This document shows positions 1 through 13,442 of a stretch of DNA of 34,501 nt, one piece after another (position 1 is the stretch's first letter; each line of letters begins with the position of its first letter). The notes beneath the pieces are model-generated. The model ran no database searches. It saw only the letters and a list, made by a program, of their open reading frames with translations, and was not told the DNA's origin. Location of the stretch: assembly GCA_048213135.1 (NCBI GenBank), contig PS015012.1, forward strand, positions 86,301 to 120,801. The letters are read 5' to 3'. The stretch comes from Reclinomonas americana ATCC 50394 (taxonomy: Eukaryota > Jakobida > Jakobea > Jakobida). A program made the position numbers and the translations under genes.

Positions 1-250
1 CAGAGAGAGAGAGAGGCGCGGAATTGCCACTCGTGCGTGCGCGTGTGTCTCACTCAGTCACGTGTATGCGTGCGTGTGCGCGCGGACTCAGAGTTGACTG
101 CACTCCGTGTGAGATCTCCGTCGCGGCGAGAACGAAATCGAGGACATCGGACATAACCCATAACTTCACGCCCCTTCATTCGCAAACATCATCTCTCCTC
201 CTCCTCCTCCTCCACAACAACAACAAACAACAAACAAAACCACACTCCCC
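1..250. other. Intergenic flank, no gene seen
   Basis: This stretch lies beyond the 3' end of ARPC5. It holds a short GA run at 1-15, a GTGTGCGTG-rich segment around 30-80 and CTC/CAA triplet runs at 196-240. No conserved protein fragment or RNA gene is recognisable. Part of it is probably the ARPC5 3' untranslated region. Confidence 0.5.
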
Positions 251-1644
251 TTAAAGCGACTGGTTCTTCTCGACGAGGACACGCACAATGCATCCGAGGC
301 CGGCCTTGTCGGCGAGCTTCGCGTGCCACTTGAAGAGTTGACTGGCGCTGAGGCCCTTGCTGAGGCCCGCGTAGATCACCTGGGGGGAGAAGAAGGAGGA
401 GAAGAAGAAGAAAAGGGGGGTGTCAGCGGAAGGGAGAGACGAAGGGAAAGGGAAGGACGGAAGGGGTGGGGAAGAATTTAGAGGAGAGAAGAATGAAAGA
501 GAAAGAGGTGAGGAAATGTAGAAGAGGCGAGAAGACAAGGGAAGAGAAGAGGAGGAGGATGAAGAGAGGAGGAGATGGAGGAGGAGGACGAGCGGAGAGA
601 ACAAATGAAGAAGAAGAGAAGGGAAGAATGGAAGTGCAGAGAGGAGAAGAGAAAGAGAGAAAGAAAGGCAGTAGGAGAGGAAAAATGAAGGAGAAGAAAG
701 ACAAAAGAAGAGAGGAGGACAAGGAGGAGGAGAAGAAGAGAATGGCAGAGAAGGGAAGAGAATGACAGAGAAGGGAGGAGAGAAGAGAGGAGGAGAAAGA
801 GAATGCAGTAGAGAAGACAAGAGAAGGAATGACAGGAAGAGGAAAAATGAGGAAGAAGAAGAGAAGGGAAGATAACAGAAGAACAAACGAGAAGAGAAGA
901 GGAGAGGTGAGTATGCAACACAGATCAATAGAAAGAGAGAGGCCCAGCATGCAGACTTCCCACTGTGACCGACCTTCATCAACACATCCTGCTCCTCAAT
1001 CGACAGACCATCCAATGCACGATCAATGTCGCTCTCCTTGGCCGCCGCCAGCGCCATCACTACTGCTGCCACTGTCTTCTCCTGCACTCACACGAGATCA
1101 ATAAAAATAAAAAAGGCGTGAGTCATTCCCTCTCTCTCACACACTCTCGCTTGTTCATGCACACACGGACCTTGATGTCCGTCGACTCGGCGTATGGTGG
1201 ATTCGACAGCAGCACATGCAGCGCCTGACCAATGTCACCACTGCGAGGAGAGAGAGAAAGAGAGTGTCAATCAATCAACTCCTCCACAATCAACTCGACA
1301 CATGCGCACACATGATGCAGTCGCGTGTGAGTGAGACAGACAGAGAAAGACACGAGTGTGTGCGTGTGAGAAAGAGCGAGTGAGTGAGTGAGAGAGGAAA
1401 AACCCCGAAGGTCATGTCATCACACACACACGCGCACTTGCACACACATGCACACACAAGCGCTGTCAGAAAGAGCGCACAGAGAGGCACACGCGGGTGT
1501 GCACACAGACACGTGCGCGAGTGCGTGCGTGTGTGTGCGACATGCCGACTCACTGCAAATAGAAAAAGCCTGTCTGAGAGAGTCATGCACTCACCCGCCT
1601 GCCGCCTTGCGCGCCTCTGCCTCCTTTACTCGCACACCGTCCAT
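251..1644 (-). CDS. ARPC5: Actin-related protein 2/3 complex subunit 5 (p16-Arc)
   Basis: Smallest subunit of the Arp2/3 complex, which nucleates branched actin filaments in the cytoplasm. Four exons join in frame: 1644-1595, 1240-1171, 1081-974 and 379-251, giving 118 residues. The order is a GDIGQALHVLLSNPP segment, a DIDRALDGL...DVLMK helical repeat and the C-terminal signature GLGCIVRVLVEKNQSL, which matches GVGSIVRVLTARKTV of animal ARPC5. Animal proteins are about 151 residues; the missing part is the poorly conserved acidic N-terminus. The start at 1644 is the first ATG of the conserved frame; a CAG/TGAGAG acceptor-like site just upstream leaves room for a further 5' exon. Intron 3 (973-380) is unusually long and pyrimidine-rich on the coding strand. 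The gene is divergent from the RGS gene. Confidence 0.93.
383..935. repeat. Polypurine-polypyrimidine tract in ARPC5 intron 3
   Basis: About 550 bp in which the + strand is almost entirely A and G (GAAGAGGAG-type units without a fixed period). The ARPC5 sense strand is therefore almost all C and T. It fills most of the 594-nt intron, whereas most introns here are under 130 nt. The long open frames through it on both strands follow from this composition and are not genes. Confidence 0.85.
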
Positions 1645-1742
1645 TAGAGCTCTCACTGTGAGAAACACACGCAGATGATAATCACGGCCAATCACTGGCG
1701 CAGCGAGCACCGACTGTCCGTCTTGTCTCACTCTTCGCACAC
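1645..1742. promoter_or_regulatory. Shared intergenic region, ARPC5 / 7TM-RGS
   Basis: Only 98 bp separate the divergent start codons at 1644 (-) and 1743 (+), so both promoters must lie here or overlap the genes. No TATA box or other known element is evident. Confidence 0.45.
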
Positions 1743-3795
1743 ATGGACGTGTCCTTTGGAGGAGCCTCTCTGGGCATCCTCGTGTGCCAGAGTGTGTATG
1801 CAGCGCTGCTGGTTGCCGGTTTGTCGTGGATGATTGTGTGGAGAAAGGTGTGTTTTTTTCGCGCGCGCGTGTTACTCTTTATCTCACTGCAGCTGTGTGT
1901 GTGTCTCTCATAGAGACCACCAGTGGCACAGCGGTCTGTGTGGCTGGTGTCCGGCTCGGTGATCGGACTCTCCATGTTTATCTGCTTCTCGGTGTTTTTC
2001 CGCGCCAATGCCAACGGACCCACACTCAGTCACACCGCCGACTTTATCTCCGACATTGGTGGGCACTCTCACACACACACACACTCTCACACTCTCTTCC
2101 TCTTCTAAATTCATGTGCAGGATTCACGTGTTATTTGGCAAGCACATTTCTGCGCATTTATCGCCTGCGTGTGCTGTACGATGCCAACATTGAGAAGGTG
2201 TTGATGAATGAGCAAGAACATGGTGCACTGGCACAGCCGCACTCCCTGGATGCAGCAGGAGCTGGTTTGTGAGGGGCGCGACTCTACCAATTATGCGATG
2301 CAAATGTGATTTGCGTTGGTCGCCTGAAACATTGCGTGCGCATGCAGCGGATGTCAGGCGGAGTATGCAGGCGCGCGGAGCTGCTGTGATTGCGAGTTAC
2401 CTGGCGGTGCACAAGCGCAAAATAAGACCGGCAGTGCTCTGGTTTTGGTTCTTGGCCATCATGTGCATACGCATCTCCATGGCTGTGTTCGGCTTTTTCC
2501 GCACGGATCCGGTGCAAGTTTCGCCTCTTGCATGCTGCAACTGTGGTGTTTAATGGTTGACCGTCGTGCGCAGAATGTGTTCTCGTATTTGGACACGGTG
2601 ATGGGCTCGCTGACCTCGGCCATCTTCATCGTTGTCTTCATCATCTACTCGTACCGGCTGCGCGTCGTCAACGACGCATTCGGGCAGACGCTTGAGCTGT
2701 ATACCACGTCCACTGCCAGTATCATTGGATGTGCCATTGATCAGTTTGTGGAGTGGGGCGACACGGCCACGTGGGCCGACTGGCTCTTTGAGGCCCTGCA
2801 GCTGCTGCTGTTCGTGCTGGCAGTTTGTGTGCCCATCTTCGTCAGCTTCAAGTGCGTACAACATCGCCTTCTCCATCTTCCCCCCTCCCACTCACTCTTC
2901 TCTCCGCAGATGGGCGCGGCACAGCACCCTGCACACGATCCGCAACACCAGCCTGCAACGACAGCGATCACGAGCCGCGTCCGGCTTTTCTCTCACCGAA
3001 TCGCTCACGGAGAGTGTACTACCGATCCTCGAGGACTCCGAGGGCCGTGCAGCACTGCACGCGTTCCTCGTACGCGAATTCAACGTCGAGTTGCTGTATT
3101 TTTATGGTGCGTATCGATGAAACTCATATCGGATATTAACCGTGCTCACTGCAACTCGTGGGCGCACAGACGACGTGGTGCGCTACAAGAAGCTGGGTGA
3201 GTGATCGCACGTATTCTTTGTCTCCCTTCTCTCTACAAAAAAGTAACATGCGCGTGCGCGTGCACTCAGCGGCTGAATCTAACAACTCGGCGACGCTACT
3301 GTCGACGGCCAGAGTCATGGTGGCCAAGTACTTTGAGGTGGACAGCGTCATGGAACTGAGTTGCGTGATACGCCACGTCTCGTCTCACTCGCCGCGGTGC
3401 GCCTGCGCCCTCATTGTGTGCATCGAATGAGCAGATGTTTCGGCGCCCGAGCGGGACTCGGTCATGAACGCTGTGCGGGGCGGAGTTGTATCCAAGTCCA
3501 CCTTTGACAGGTTTCGTGAGCGCGCGCGTATGTGTGTTGTAACGAGGGCGGCGACTCAGCGTCTATTCGTATGCGATGGTGCAGACCGTTTCACTCGATC
3601 ATGCTGACCATGCACCAAGACACGTATCCGCGCTTCGTCAAATCGGCAGAGTACAAGAGCAGTCTCCAACGAAGTCTGCTGTCCAGCGCCCGACTCAACT
3701 TCCTCCAGGGAAGCGATATGGAGCTCAGAAAAATCATCATGGACGAGGACGCTGAAGAGGAGGAGGCAGCTCGCGTTCTCGGCGCGAGGAGATAG
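1743..3795 (+). CDS. Seven-transmembrane protein with C-terminal RGS domain
   Basis: Predicted receptor-like regulator of heterotrimeric G-protein signalling: a membrane module fused to a GTPase-accelerating RGS domain. Ten exons join in phase: 1743-1847, 1914-2058, 2121-2264, 2348-2511, 2574-2851, 2910-3106, 3170-3196, 3270-3359, 3435-3510 and 3585-3795 (478 residues). Hydrophobic segments lie near residues 8-32, 43-64, 83-105, 156-182, 195-214, 232-246 and 255-277. The RGS domain follows from about residue 300: LHAFLVREFNVELLYFYDDV, then VRYKKL, an ELNVSAPERD turn and DTYPRFVKSAEYKSSL, matching the RGS helices. An acidic tail ends the protein. The same architecture is known in plant AtRGS1 and several protists. 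No signal peptide is clear. The stop lies 38 bp from the convergent TUTase gene. Confidence 0.9.
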
Positions 3796-3833
3796 CGATT
3801 TCCATTACACAATTTACTAAAATACTATGTTGC

Positions 3834-5219
3834 TCAGTCAGGCGATCGCGTCTCGAAAAGAGTGGTGTACACCTCCGTGGTGCCTGCTGCAGGTCCACTC
3901 AGCAGTGCGTGGGCGCGCTCCAGCTCAGCGACGACGCGTGGTAGGGTGTCGCGCGTCAGGTGGCGAGCGGCATTCCACCCCGGCGCCACGGGATCCTCCA
4001 CCGCAAAGAGCCACGCCTTGTGGTCACGCCGGAAATCGGTCTTGGTGCCAAGCGCTCCGCTGGTCACCGACAGGACGTGCTTGCGCATGTCAAAGGCGCC
4101 GCCGACGAGGAACTCAAAGAAGCCGCGCACCAGCGCACCGAGTGTCAGGCCGCTCTCATCCAACTCGCCAAACAGCTGCTGCCATCGCCAATCGTCGTCC
4201 TCGTCTTGCTCCTCCTCCCCCTCCTCCCCCTCTGCTCCCTCTGTGTCCTCCACCTCCGCGTCCACACACTCGTCGTAGTCTTCGTAGGATGACGCCATGC
4301 GCGTGTCGACAGGCGGCAGACCGTGAATCACTTGCAAGTATGCTGCGCATGTACGGAACATGAATGATGTTTCTCGGGTTGGAAGAGCACGCCGCCACGA
4401 ACCAACAGCTATCAAGCTCCAGCAGTACGAGGTGGGCGTGCCGTCGCGCGAACAGTTGATCGCTCGCCGCTTGGCCCAGTGTCTGCAGCAGGTCAGCAAA
4501 AGGAGAGAACGCACGACAGCGGAGGAACACAACGCACTTGACCAGCAGGATCAGGAGTCGCGCGACTGCAAACTCCTCGACAAAGAGGCGCAGGAGGTGC
4601 GTGTTGCACAGCGCGTCGGTGTTGTTGACACTAACATCGGCATCGAAACCACTATCGGAAAAAACAAGAAGAGACAACTCAGTTGCTGCAAAAGAGAGAT
4701 GCAACAAGCTTCCAAGGCCGCAACGTCTGCGTATCACGAAAGCGCACAATAGGCACGCGAGCCTCATCCACGAGCTCCACATTCTCAAAAGCTCCGCTCT
4801 CCGCGCGCCTCTTGCTGACCAATTGCGCGCGCACCTGCTTCAGCACGCGGATCTGCATGTCGACCGAGTGCCACTCGCTGTGCACAATGCACACGTCGAC
4901 ATCGACGTTGCCACGCAAGGCCATGCCCGAGATGAGGCTGCCAAAGACGTGCACGCGTGGAGCACTCCTCGCTGAGCTCATAATTAGCTGCGGACAACAC
5001 GCTCTTTGTCTCTCTCTCTCTCACACACACACCTGCAAGCTTGCTCGCGGCAGCCTCCACCAGTGGCCGCACACGACGAGCGACAAAGAGCAGTGCTCGT
5101 CGTCGAGTGCGCCAGGGCTCGGCGACTTGGCGCACCACTGCCCGCACATGCGCCTCCAGCTCAATGGGATCACAGGCGACTGCCTCTGCTACTCTCCGCC
5201 TGCTGCCTCCACTGGCCAT
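3834..5219 (-). CDS. Cid1-type terminal nucleotidyltransferase (TUTase / non-canonical poly(A) polymerase)
   Basis: Adds U or A residues to RNA 3' ends. Exons 5219-5033, 4971-4725, 4651-4538, 4482-4403 and 4342-3834 give 378 residues. The catalytic motif VFGSLISGMALRGNVDVDV supplies the GS pair (73-74) and Asp86/Asp88. The third carboxylate is Asp150 in TGFDADVSVNN. These are followed by NTHLL, a LVKHWAKRRAIN helix, GTPTSYCWSLI and YLQVIHGLPPV, the order of the Cid1/TUT family. The PAP-associated part is interrupted by an acidic run (EGEEGEEEQDEDDDW) and continues to a VEDPV...NAARHL motif near the C-terminus. Uridylation versus adenylation cannot be told from sequence. The protein is short for the family, with no zinc finger. 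One intron is only 55 nt. Confidence 0.9.
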
Positions 5220-5334
5220 TCAGAGAGCGTTGTTAAAGCGGGGGGAGACACGATGGATTTTTAATTTTCCTTGGTTGGTTGGTTGAAGAAGAACAGACCA
5301 AGACGTGATGCAGGCAGCGCGCGCATGCGCACTC

Positions 5335-7288
5335 TCAACGCCGCGTCTGCTGTTGCCGCAGCAGGGCCTCGGCAAAGCCCTCCAGGTCCTGCTCGATCTC
5401 GCCCGTTCTTGTCTTTACCCACTGGTCGAGCACCGTCTGCTCATCGCGCAGGAATTGCTGGAGAGCCACGTCCACTGCGTTGCGACTGGTCAGCATGCAG
5501 CAAGCGAGAGGGAGACGTGGAGGAGACGGAGAAGGGAGAACCTTGCTCGAGGAGCTGCTTCCGATAGGCGTCCACGCGTGACTCGGTTTCATGCGCAAAC
5601 TCCTGGCTCTTCTGCTTGAGATCAGAGAACAAAAACTCACGCCGCTCCTGCAACTTGCGCTGTCCCAACATGTCCAGGCCCTGCGCACAAACACAATGAG
5701 GACGCAGCATTCCGGCAGGATGTCATGTGGAAGGCTGGTCGCACCGACACTTGCGGCAACCGTGGTACCGGCGGCAACGAGGCCGGTGCCATGGGTGCCG
5801 GCAGCAGTGAACCGGGTGCCTGCCTTGGTGCCACCGCTGGCATGCCCGCCGACATTCCACCCTGCACAATCCACACGTGTAGGTAACACAGCAAGCCGAG
5901 CACGCGTCACACGATGCAGGCGTACGCGCGCGCGCAAACCATTCCAAACGATTGCGGTGCGGCCGAGTGCGCGCCGCCCATAAACCCAGTCGCCACTGAA
6001 GGCGCCCCTGCCTCTGTTTGTGATGTGCACGCAAAAAGCGGTGAGTAAAGCAAACCACCATCGACCGAGAAGACGCCCAGCGACGCACGATTGCGCATGA
6101 ATGGCATGCCGGGTGCCACAGAGCCGCCCATTGGATCGTGAGCCTGTGCGCGGCAAGCAAATGAGCGTCGACACTTCCTCACACACTCTCTCGCTCACTC
6201 ACCTGAGGGAAAGGAACAGCTGGCGGCATCATGCCTGGTGCGCCCATGACACCACCCACCGCGACACCCATCATGCCCACCGCTCCATGCCCACCCATCA
6301 TGGGGAACTGCTGCTGCTGCTGCTGCTGCTGCGGCATGGTCATCGCCGCGTTGGCTTTCCGCAGCACCGTGATGCTCAGTGGCACCGCACTCAACTCCCC
6401 GCTCGTCGTTTTCGCTGACACACAGCAGTGAGCCAAACGACAACGCAAGAGCGGGAGGCTGAGAACGCACTGGGATAGCCGACCACGGTAATGACATCGC
6501 CGGGGACCAAGCTGTCAACGACACCGCGCAGATCTCCACGAAAGTCACTGACACGCACACACCCACACACATTGAGCGTGGAAGGATGGAGCAAAAGGCG
6601 CGCGCACACACGCAACGTCTGATCACACATGAGCTGAAACTTGACGACATCGTCGCCCTTGATGTCGACGAAATGCAGACGCTGGTTCACCGTTCGCTTG
6701 CGCGTCACCGTGCCTACACACACACAAGTCAGCGCACACAGAGATAGAGAGAAGAGCACGCGCGCGCGCACGCACCTCCAATCGTCTCCACGCACTGCCG
6801 CCGTCGCTCATTGGCCACCACCGACGCGTACTTGGTGCGAAACTCCTCCAGCGACAGACGCCCTCCACTGCCACCACCACCACCACCATGTCGCTGCACA
6901 CACATACACACCACTCAACACACACATGCGCGCGCGTGTGCATCACTCTCACAGACACACACACCTGCACAGCAGCCGCGGCCGCTGCAGCCGCTGCTGC
7001 AGCTGCTGCTGCCTGTTGCGCCGGCGTTGTTGTTGTTGTTGCCACTGCCACTGCTGCAGCACCTCCATTCACTCTTCGCTGTTGCTGCTGCAGCTGCTGG
7101 GGAGCAGCAGGTGCTTGCTGATCAGTCTTTTGTCGCTTGAAATGAGGTTCGCGACTGTCATCCTCCTCCTCCTCGTCGTCCTCGTCTTCGTTATGGTTCC
7201 TCTCGTGGTCAGCCTCCTCCTCCTCTTCCTCTGCTCCTTCTCTTGCTGGATCGTCGTCTTCTGCGTCGTCACGCAACGCTCTCTTCAT
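5335..7288 (-). CDS. Lysyl-tRNA-synthetase-like OB-fold protein without a synthetase core
   Basis: Ten exons join in phase: 7288-6965, 6893-6776, 6713-6617, 6547-6471, 6414-6203, 6143-6089, 6013-5940, 5861-5745, 5680-5542 and 5474-5335 (450 residues). Residues 1-108 are acidic then Gln/Ala-rich (poly-Ala of about 14). Residues 115-228 resemble the anticodon-binding OB domain of LysRS: LEEFRTKYASV, RLHFVDIKGDDVVKFQLM, LVPGDVITVVGYPTKT, SGELSAVPLSITVLRKAN. Where LysRS continues into its class II catalytic core, this protein has eight Gln, then a Met/Gly/Pro-rich stretch (229-358) and a charged, probably coiled-coil tail (LDMLGQRKLQERREFLF onwards). No class II motif 1, 2 or 3 is present. Its role is unknown; tRNA or single-stranded RNA binding is an inference. 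The start is 72 bp from RPB10, transcribed the other way. Confidence 0.82.
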
Positions 7289-7360
7289 TTGTGTGCGTGT
7301 GTGTGAGTGAAATTTTGCGCGATCACACTGCAGCGTTGTGTGTGTGCGTGAGCGCGCGTG
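7289..7360. promoter_or_regulatory. Shared intergenic region, OB-fold gene / RPB10
   Basis: 72 bp between divergent start codons. It contains GT-rich sequence but no recognised promoter element. It is a probable bidirectional promoter by position only. Confidence 0.4.
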
Positions 7361-7814
7361 ATGTTGATCCCTGTGCGGTGAGTCATCTTGCGTTCGTGCT
7401 GCAAACGAGCGCGCGCGTGTGTGTGTGTGTGTGTGCCTGCGCGCGCGCGTGTGTCACATGTCGTGCTCATCGCTCTCTCTCTCTCACACGCGCACAGGTG
7501 TTTCACGTGTGGCAAGGTTGGATGCTTCGTGTAGCTCGTTCATGCCTCCCCCTGCGCCGCTCACGCATGCGTTGCAGGTCATTGGCAACAAGTGGGAGCT
7601 CTACACCAAGTTGCTAACAGAGCAGGACTACCCCGAGAGGTTCGTCGTCGTCGTCGCATCCCACTCTCTCTCTCACACACACGAGTGTTTGACTGTGAGC
7701 GTGTGTGGTGTGCGCAGTGAGGCACTGGACGAGCTGGGACTGCGACGATACTGCTGCCGTCGCATGTTGCTCACGCATGTGGATTTGATTGAGAAGTTGT
7801 TGCAGTATCGCTGA
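7361..7814 (+). CDS. RPB10: DNA-directed RNA polymerases I, II and III subunit RPABC5 (RPB10)
   Basis: Small zinc-binding subunit common to nuclear RNA polymerases I, II and III, needed for assembly of the core. Exons 7361-7377, 7498-7516, 7578-7639 and 7718-7814 give 64 residues, close to the usual 65-71. The N-terminus [19 protein letters not shown] carries the first CxxC pair. [20 protein letters not shown] carries the CC pair that completes the zinc site and the conserved C-terminal helix. The first coding exon is only 17 nt. All splice phases agree, which makes this a useful anchor for the intron rules of this genome. Confidence 0.98.
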
Positions 7815-7961
7815 TGTGTGCTGCTGCACGCGTGAATGAATCGCACCGCCCACAAGGCCCTGTTTAGTGACCCCTCCCTCTGGCACACACGTCGTCGTCC
7901 ACGCAAGTTCCAAGTTGAACAAGACGTCGTCCTGCACGCACGAGAAGAGTGTGTCACAAGC

Positions 7962-8613
7962 ATGAGTGGAGACGGCGATCGTGCGGCTGCTCGCATGGCA
8001 GAGGCCATTGGGGGGCGCACGGGTGTGCCCGGTCGCACGTTCGGGCAGCGACTGCGCGCGCATCGACTGCAATTCGCCACTGTTGCGCAAAGAAGCAACA
8101 CGCTCCTCTCTCATACACACACTCTCACTCACACACACACACGCATGCGCAGGCGGCACTGGCGGGTCTGTCATTCGGCCTCTCCTTCCAGGTGTACATG
8201 CGCTCGCGGCGCGTGCAGGAGCTGGAGGGTGAGCTGGAACGCGAGAGATACGCAAGGTCGGTGATTGCATCCACTCTCTCTCTCTCTCTCTCGTGTGGCT
8301 CACGGAGGAGGGACGGTGGGGCAGGCAGCAGACGGCGGCGGTGGCCACCGATGTGGCTCGTGTGCTTTCGGAGACGGCGTCGACGGGTGAGGCCGGCGAG
8401 CGGGGACGACAGGCGCTGCGGATGCTGGAGCGCATTGACGATAGCATGCAACAGCAGACGACGGCAGTGTTTGACCAGCAACGCAGTTGCGTGGACACGC
8501 TTGTATCGTTGTTGACTTATTCGCGCTCATCAAGAGCAACAGGTGCCCCTCCTCCTTCGGCCTCGCAATTACCGCCGAGCGACGGACAACCCAAGCCCGT
8601 CCGCATGGTTTGA
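7962..8613 (+). CDS. Unknown protein with a short hydrophobic segment and helical region
   Basis: No family recognised. Exons 7962-8081, 8153-8256 and 8325-8613 join in phase to 170 residues. After a Gly/Arg-rich start (MSGDGDRAAARMAEAIGG), residues 41-56 (AALAGLSFGLSFQVYM) are hydrophobic and could be a single membrane span. A charged helix (RVQELEGELERERYAR) follows, then Ala/Gln-rich helical sequence and a Pro/Ser-rich tail. The frame is open upstream to another ATG at 7836, but that lies only 21 bp past the RPB10 stop, so 7962 is preferred. A basic N-terminus followed by one span and a coiled coil would suit a mitochondrial or endomembrane anchor, but this is a guess. Confidence 0.6.
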
Positions 8614-8749
8614 TCTCTCTCTCTTTCCCCTTTTCTTCTCCCGCACATCAATCGTTTAGAATGCCCGACATATACATTGAGTGGTAATCGCCTTCAAACT
8701 TTCTACGGGACTGGCAAAACATAGTTGATTAGGGGTGGGTGGGAGTGTT
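8614..8749. other. Convergent intergenic region
   Basis: 136 bp between the stop of the unknown + strand gene and the stop of the DBP2 gene. It contains a CT-rich run near 8613-8640 and no visible gene. Confidence 0.5.
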
Positions 8750-12496
<3,747 letters not shown>

Positions 12497-12773
12497 GTTT
12501 GGAGAGAAGAGGGATTTGTTGTCTGTGTGCGTGGAGCGCGCGAGAATTCAGTGATCACACACACTCAACGGGAAGAAAAGACACACGCCCACGCGAGTGG
12601 GAAAGGAGACAAGGGAGGGAACGCACTGGAAGAAAGTTGAAGTTGGAAGGGTTTCGCAAGTCGGAGGGATGCGAAGGGATAACGAATGCGTGCGAATGAG
12701 AAGCGAAGATAACTGGGTCGGTTGATTCGGCGGAGGTTCGAAATCACTTTTTTCACACACACACTCACACGCA
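12497..12773. promoter_or_regulatory. Intergenic region between divergent helicase genes DBP2 and Sub2
   Basis: 277 bp between the two start codons; purine-rich in the middle (12570-12720) and ending in TTTTTTCACACACACAC just before the Sub2 ATG. No specific element is recognised. It probably carries both promoters and 5' untranslated regions. Confidence 0.45.
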
Positions 12774-13442
12774 ATGGCGGCTTCTGCATCGAACGGCGGC
12801 ATGGAGGACCTGCCCGACTTTGAGGACCTGGACGAGTTGTTGCAGGGTCACGCCGAGCCGGAGCTCGTTGAGAAGAAGTTCCGTCACTCTTTATCTTTCT
12901 CTCCACTCTTGTCTCTCGCTCTCCGCTGTGAGCATTCCTACACGCTCCTTCTTTGTATCCTGTGTGTGTATGTTCTCCTGCACAAAGGAGAAGTGTGTGT
13001 GTGTGTTTGTGCGTGCGCTGTCTCGGGAAATGGCAAACCCCCGGCGTGTGCGTGTCTTCTCCGCACCCGGCTCCTGTGCTTCCTGCCCCGTGTCGCGTCG
13101 TGCCTGCCGAAGCAGTGTGCGGAGGAGAGGAGAGGAGAGGGCAAGGGGCGTGGGTCACAGTGCGTGCAACTGAACCAGGTCCAGTTGGTGTTGTCCGTCA
13201 CGCTGGAACTCGCCCCCCTCTTCCCTCCTTGCACTGTTCGTTGAGCTTCTCGGGGCACGCACTTGTTCCTCCATGCCTCCTCCTCTTCTCCCTCTCCTTT
13301 CTCCACCTCGCGACAACACACTTGTCGTTGTTGTGTCTTTCGTCCCGACATGCCGCCATGCACATGTCCGCCTCCTCCTCGCCCTCCTTCCCCCTCGTGC
13401 CACTCACCGCACTCTGCTGCAACACACAGGGCTAATGCCTAC
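12774..13442 (+). CDS. SUB2: Sub2/UAP56 (DDX39B) helicase, N-terminal exons
   Basis: Start of the mRNA-export and splicing helicase of the TREX complex. Exon 1 (12774-12877) encodes MAASASNGGMEDLPDFEDL and an acidic leader ending in Glu-Lys-Lys. A 552-nt pyrimidine-rich intron follows. Exon 2 starts at 13430 (Lys-Ala-Asn-Ala-Tyr) and stops at the gap. Its last codon TAC joins in frame to the GCC codon at the right end of 13983-14668 read backwards, giving [19 protein letters not shown], which matches GSYVSIHSSGFRDFLLKPE of UAP56. The gene is therefore on the + strand and continues through two contigs that are both flipped in this scaffold. Confidence 0.92.

Noticed and set aside
423-950. Long Ser/Leu/Phe-rich open frames on the minus strand and Glu/Lys/Arg-rich frames on the + strand
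   Set aside because: They arise from the polypurine tract inside the ARPC5 intron. Splicing removes them, and they show only homopolymer-like composition.
6391-6800. MCM-type OB fold as the identity of the 5335-7288 protein
   Set aside because: VDSLVPGDVITVVG resembles MCM proteins, but the KFQLM strand before it and the TKTTSGELS segment after it follow LysRS, and no MCM zinc finger or AAA+ part exists.
7400-7500. GT/CG-rich stretch as a regulatory array or CRISPR-like repeat
   Set aside because: Simple dinucleotide repeats inside an RPB10 intron with no unit-spacer structure; similar runs occur in most introns here.
12660-12765. Possible tRNA: GGTTCGAAATCAC followed by TTTTTT resembles a B box and Pol III terminator
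   Set aside because: The putative T-stem does not pair, no A box at the right spacing or cloverleaf was found, and the T run lies in the Sub2 leader.
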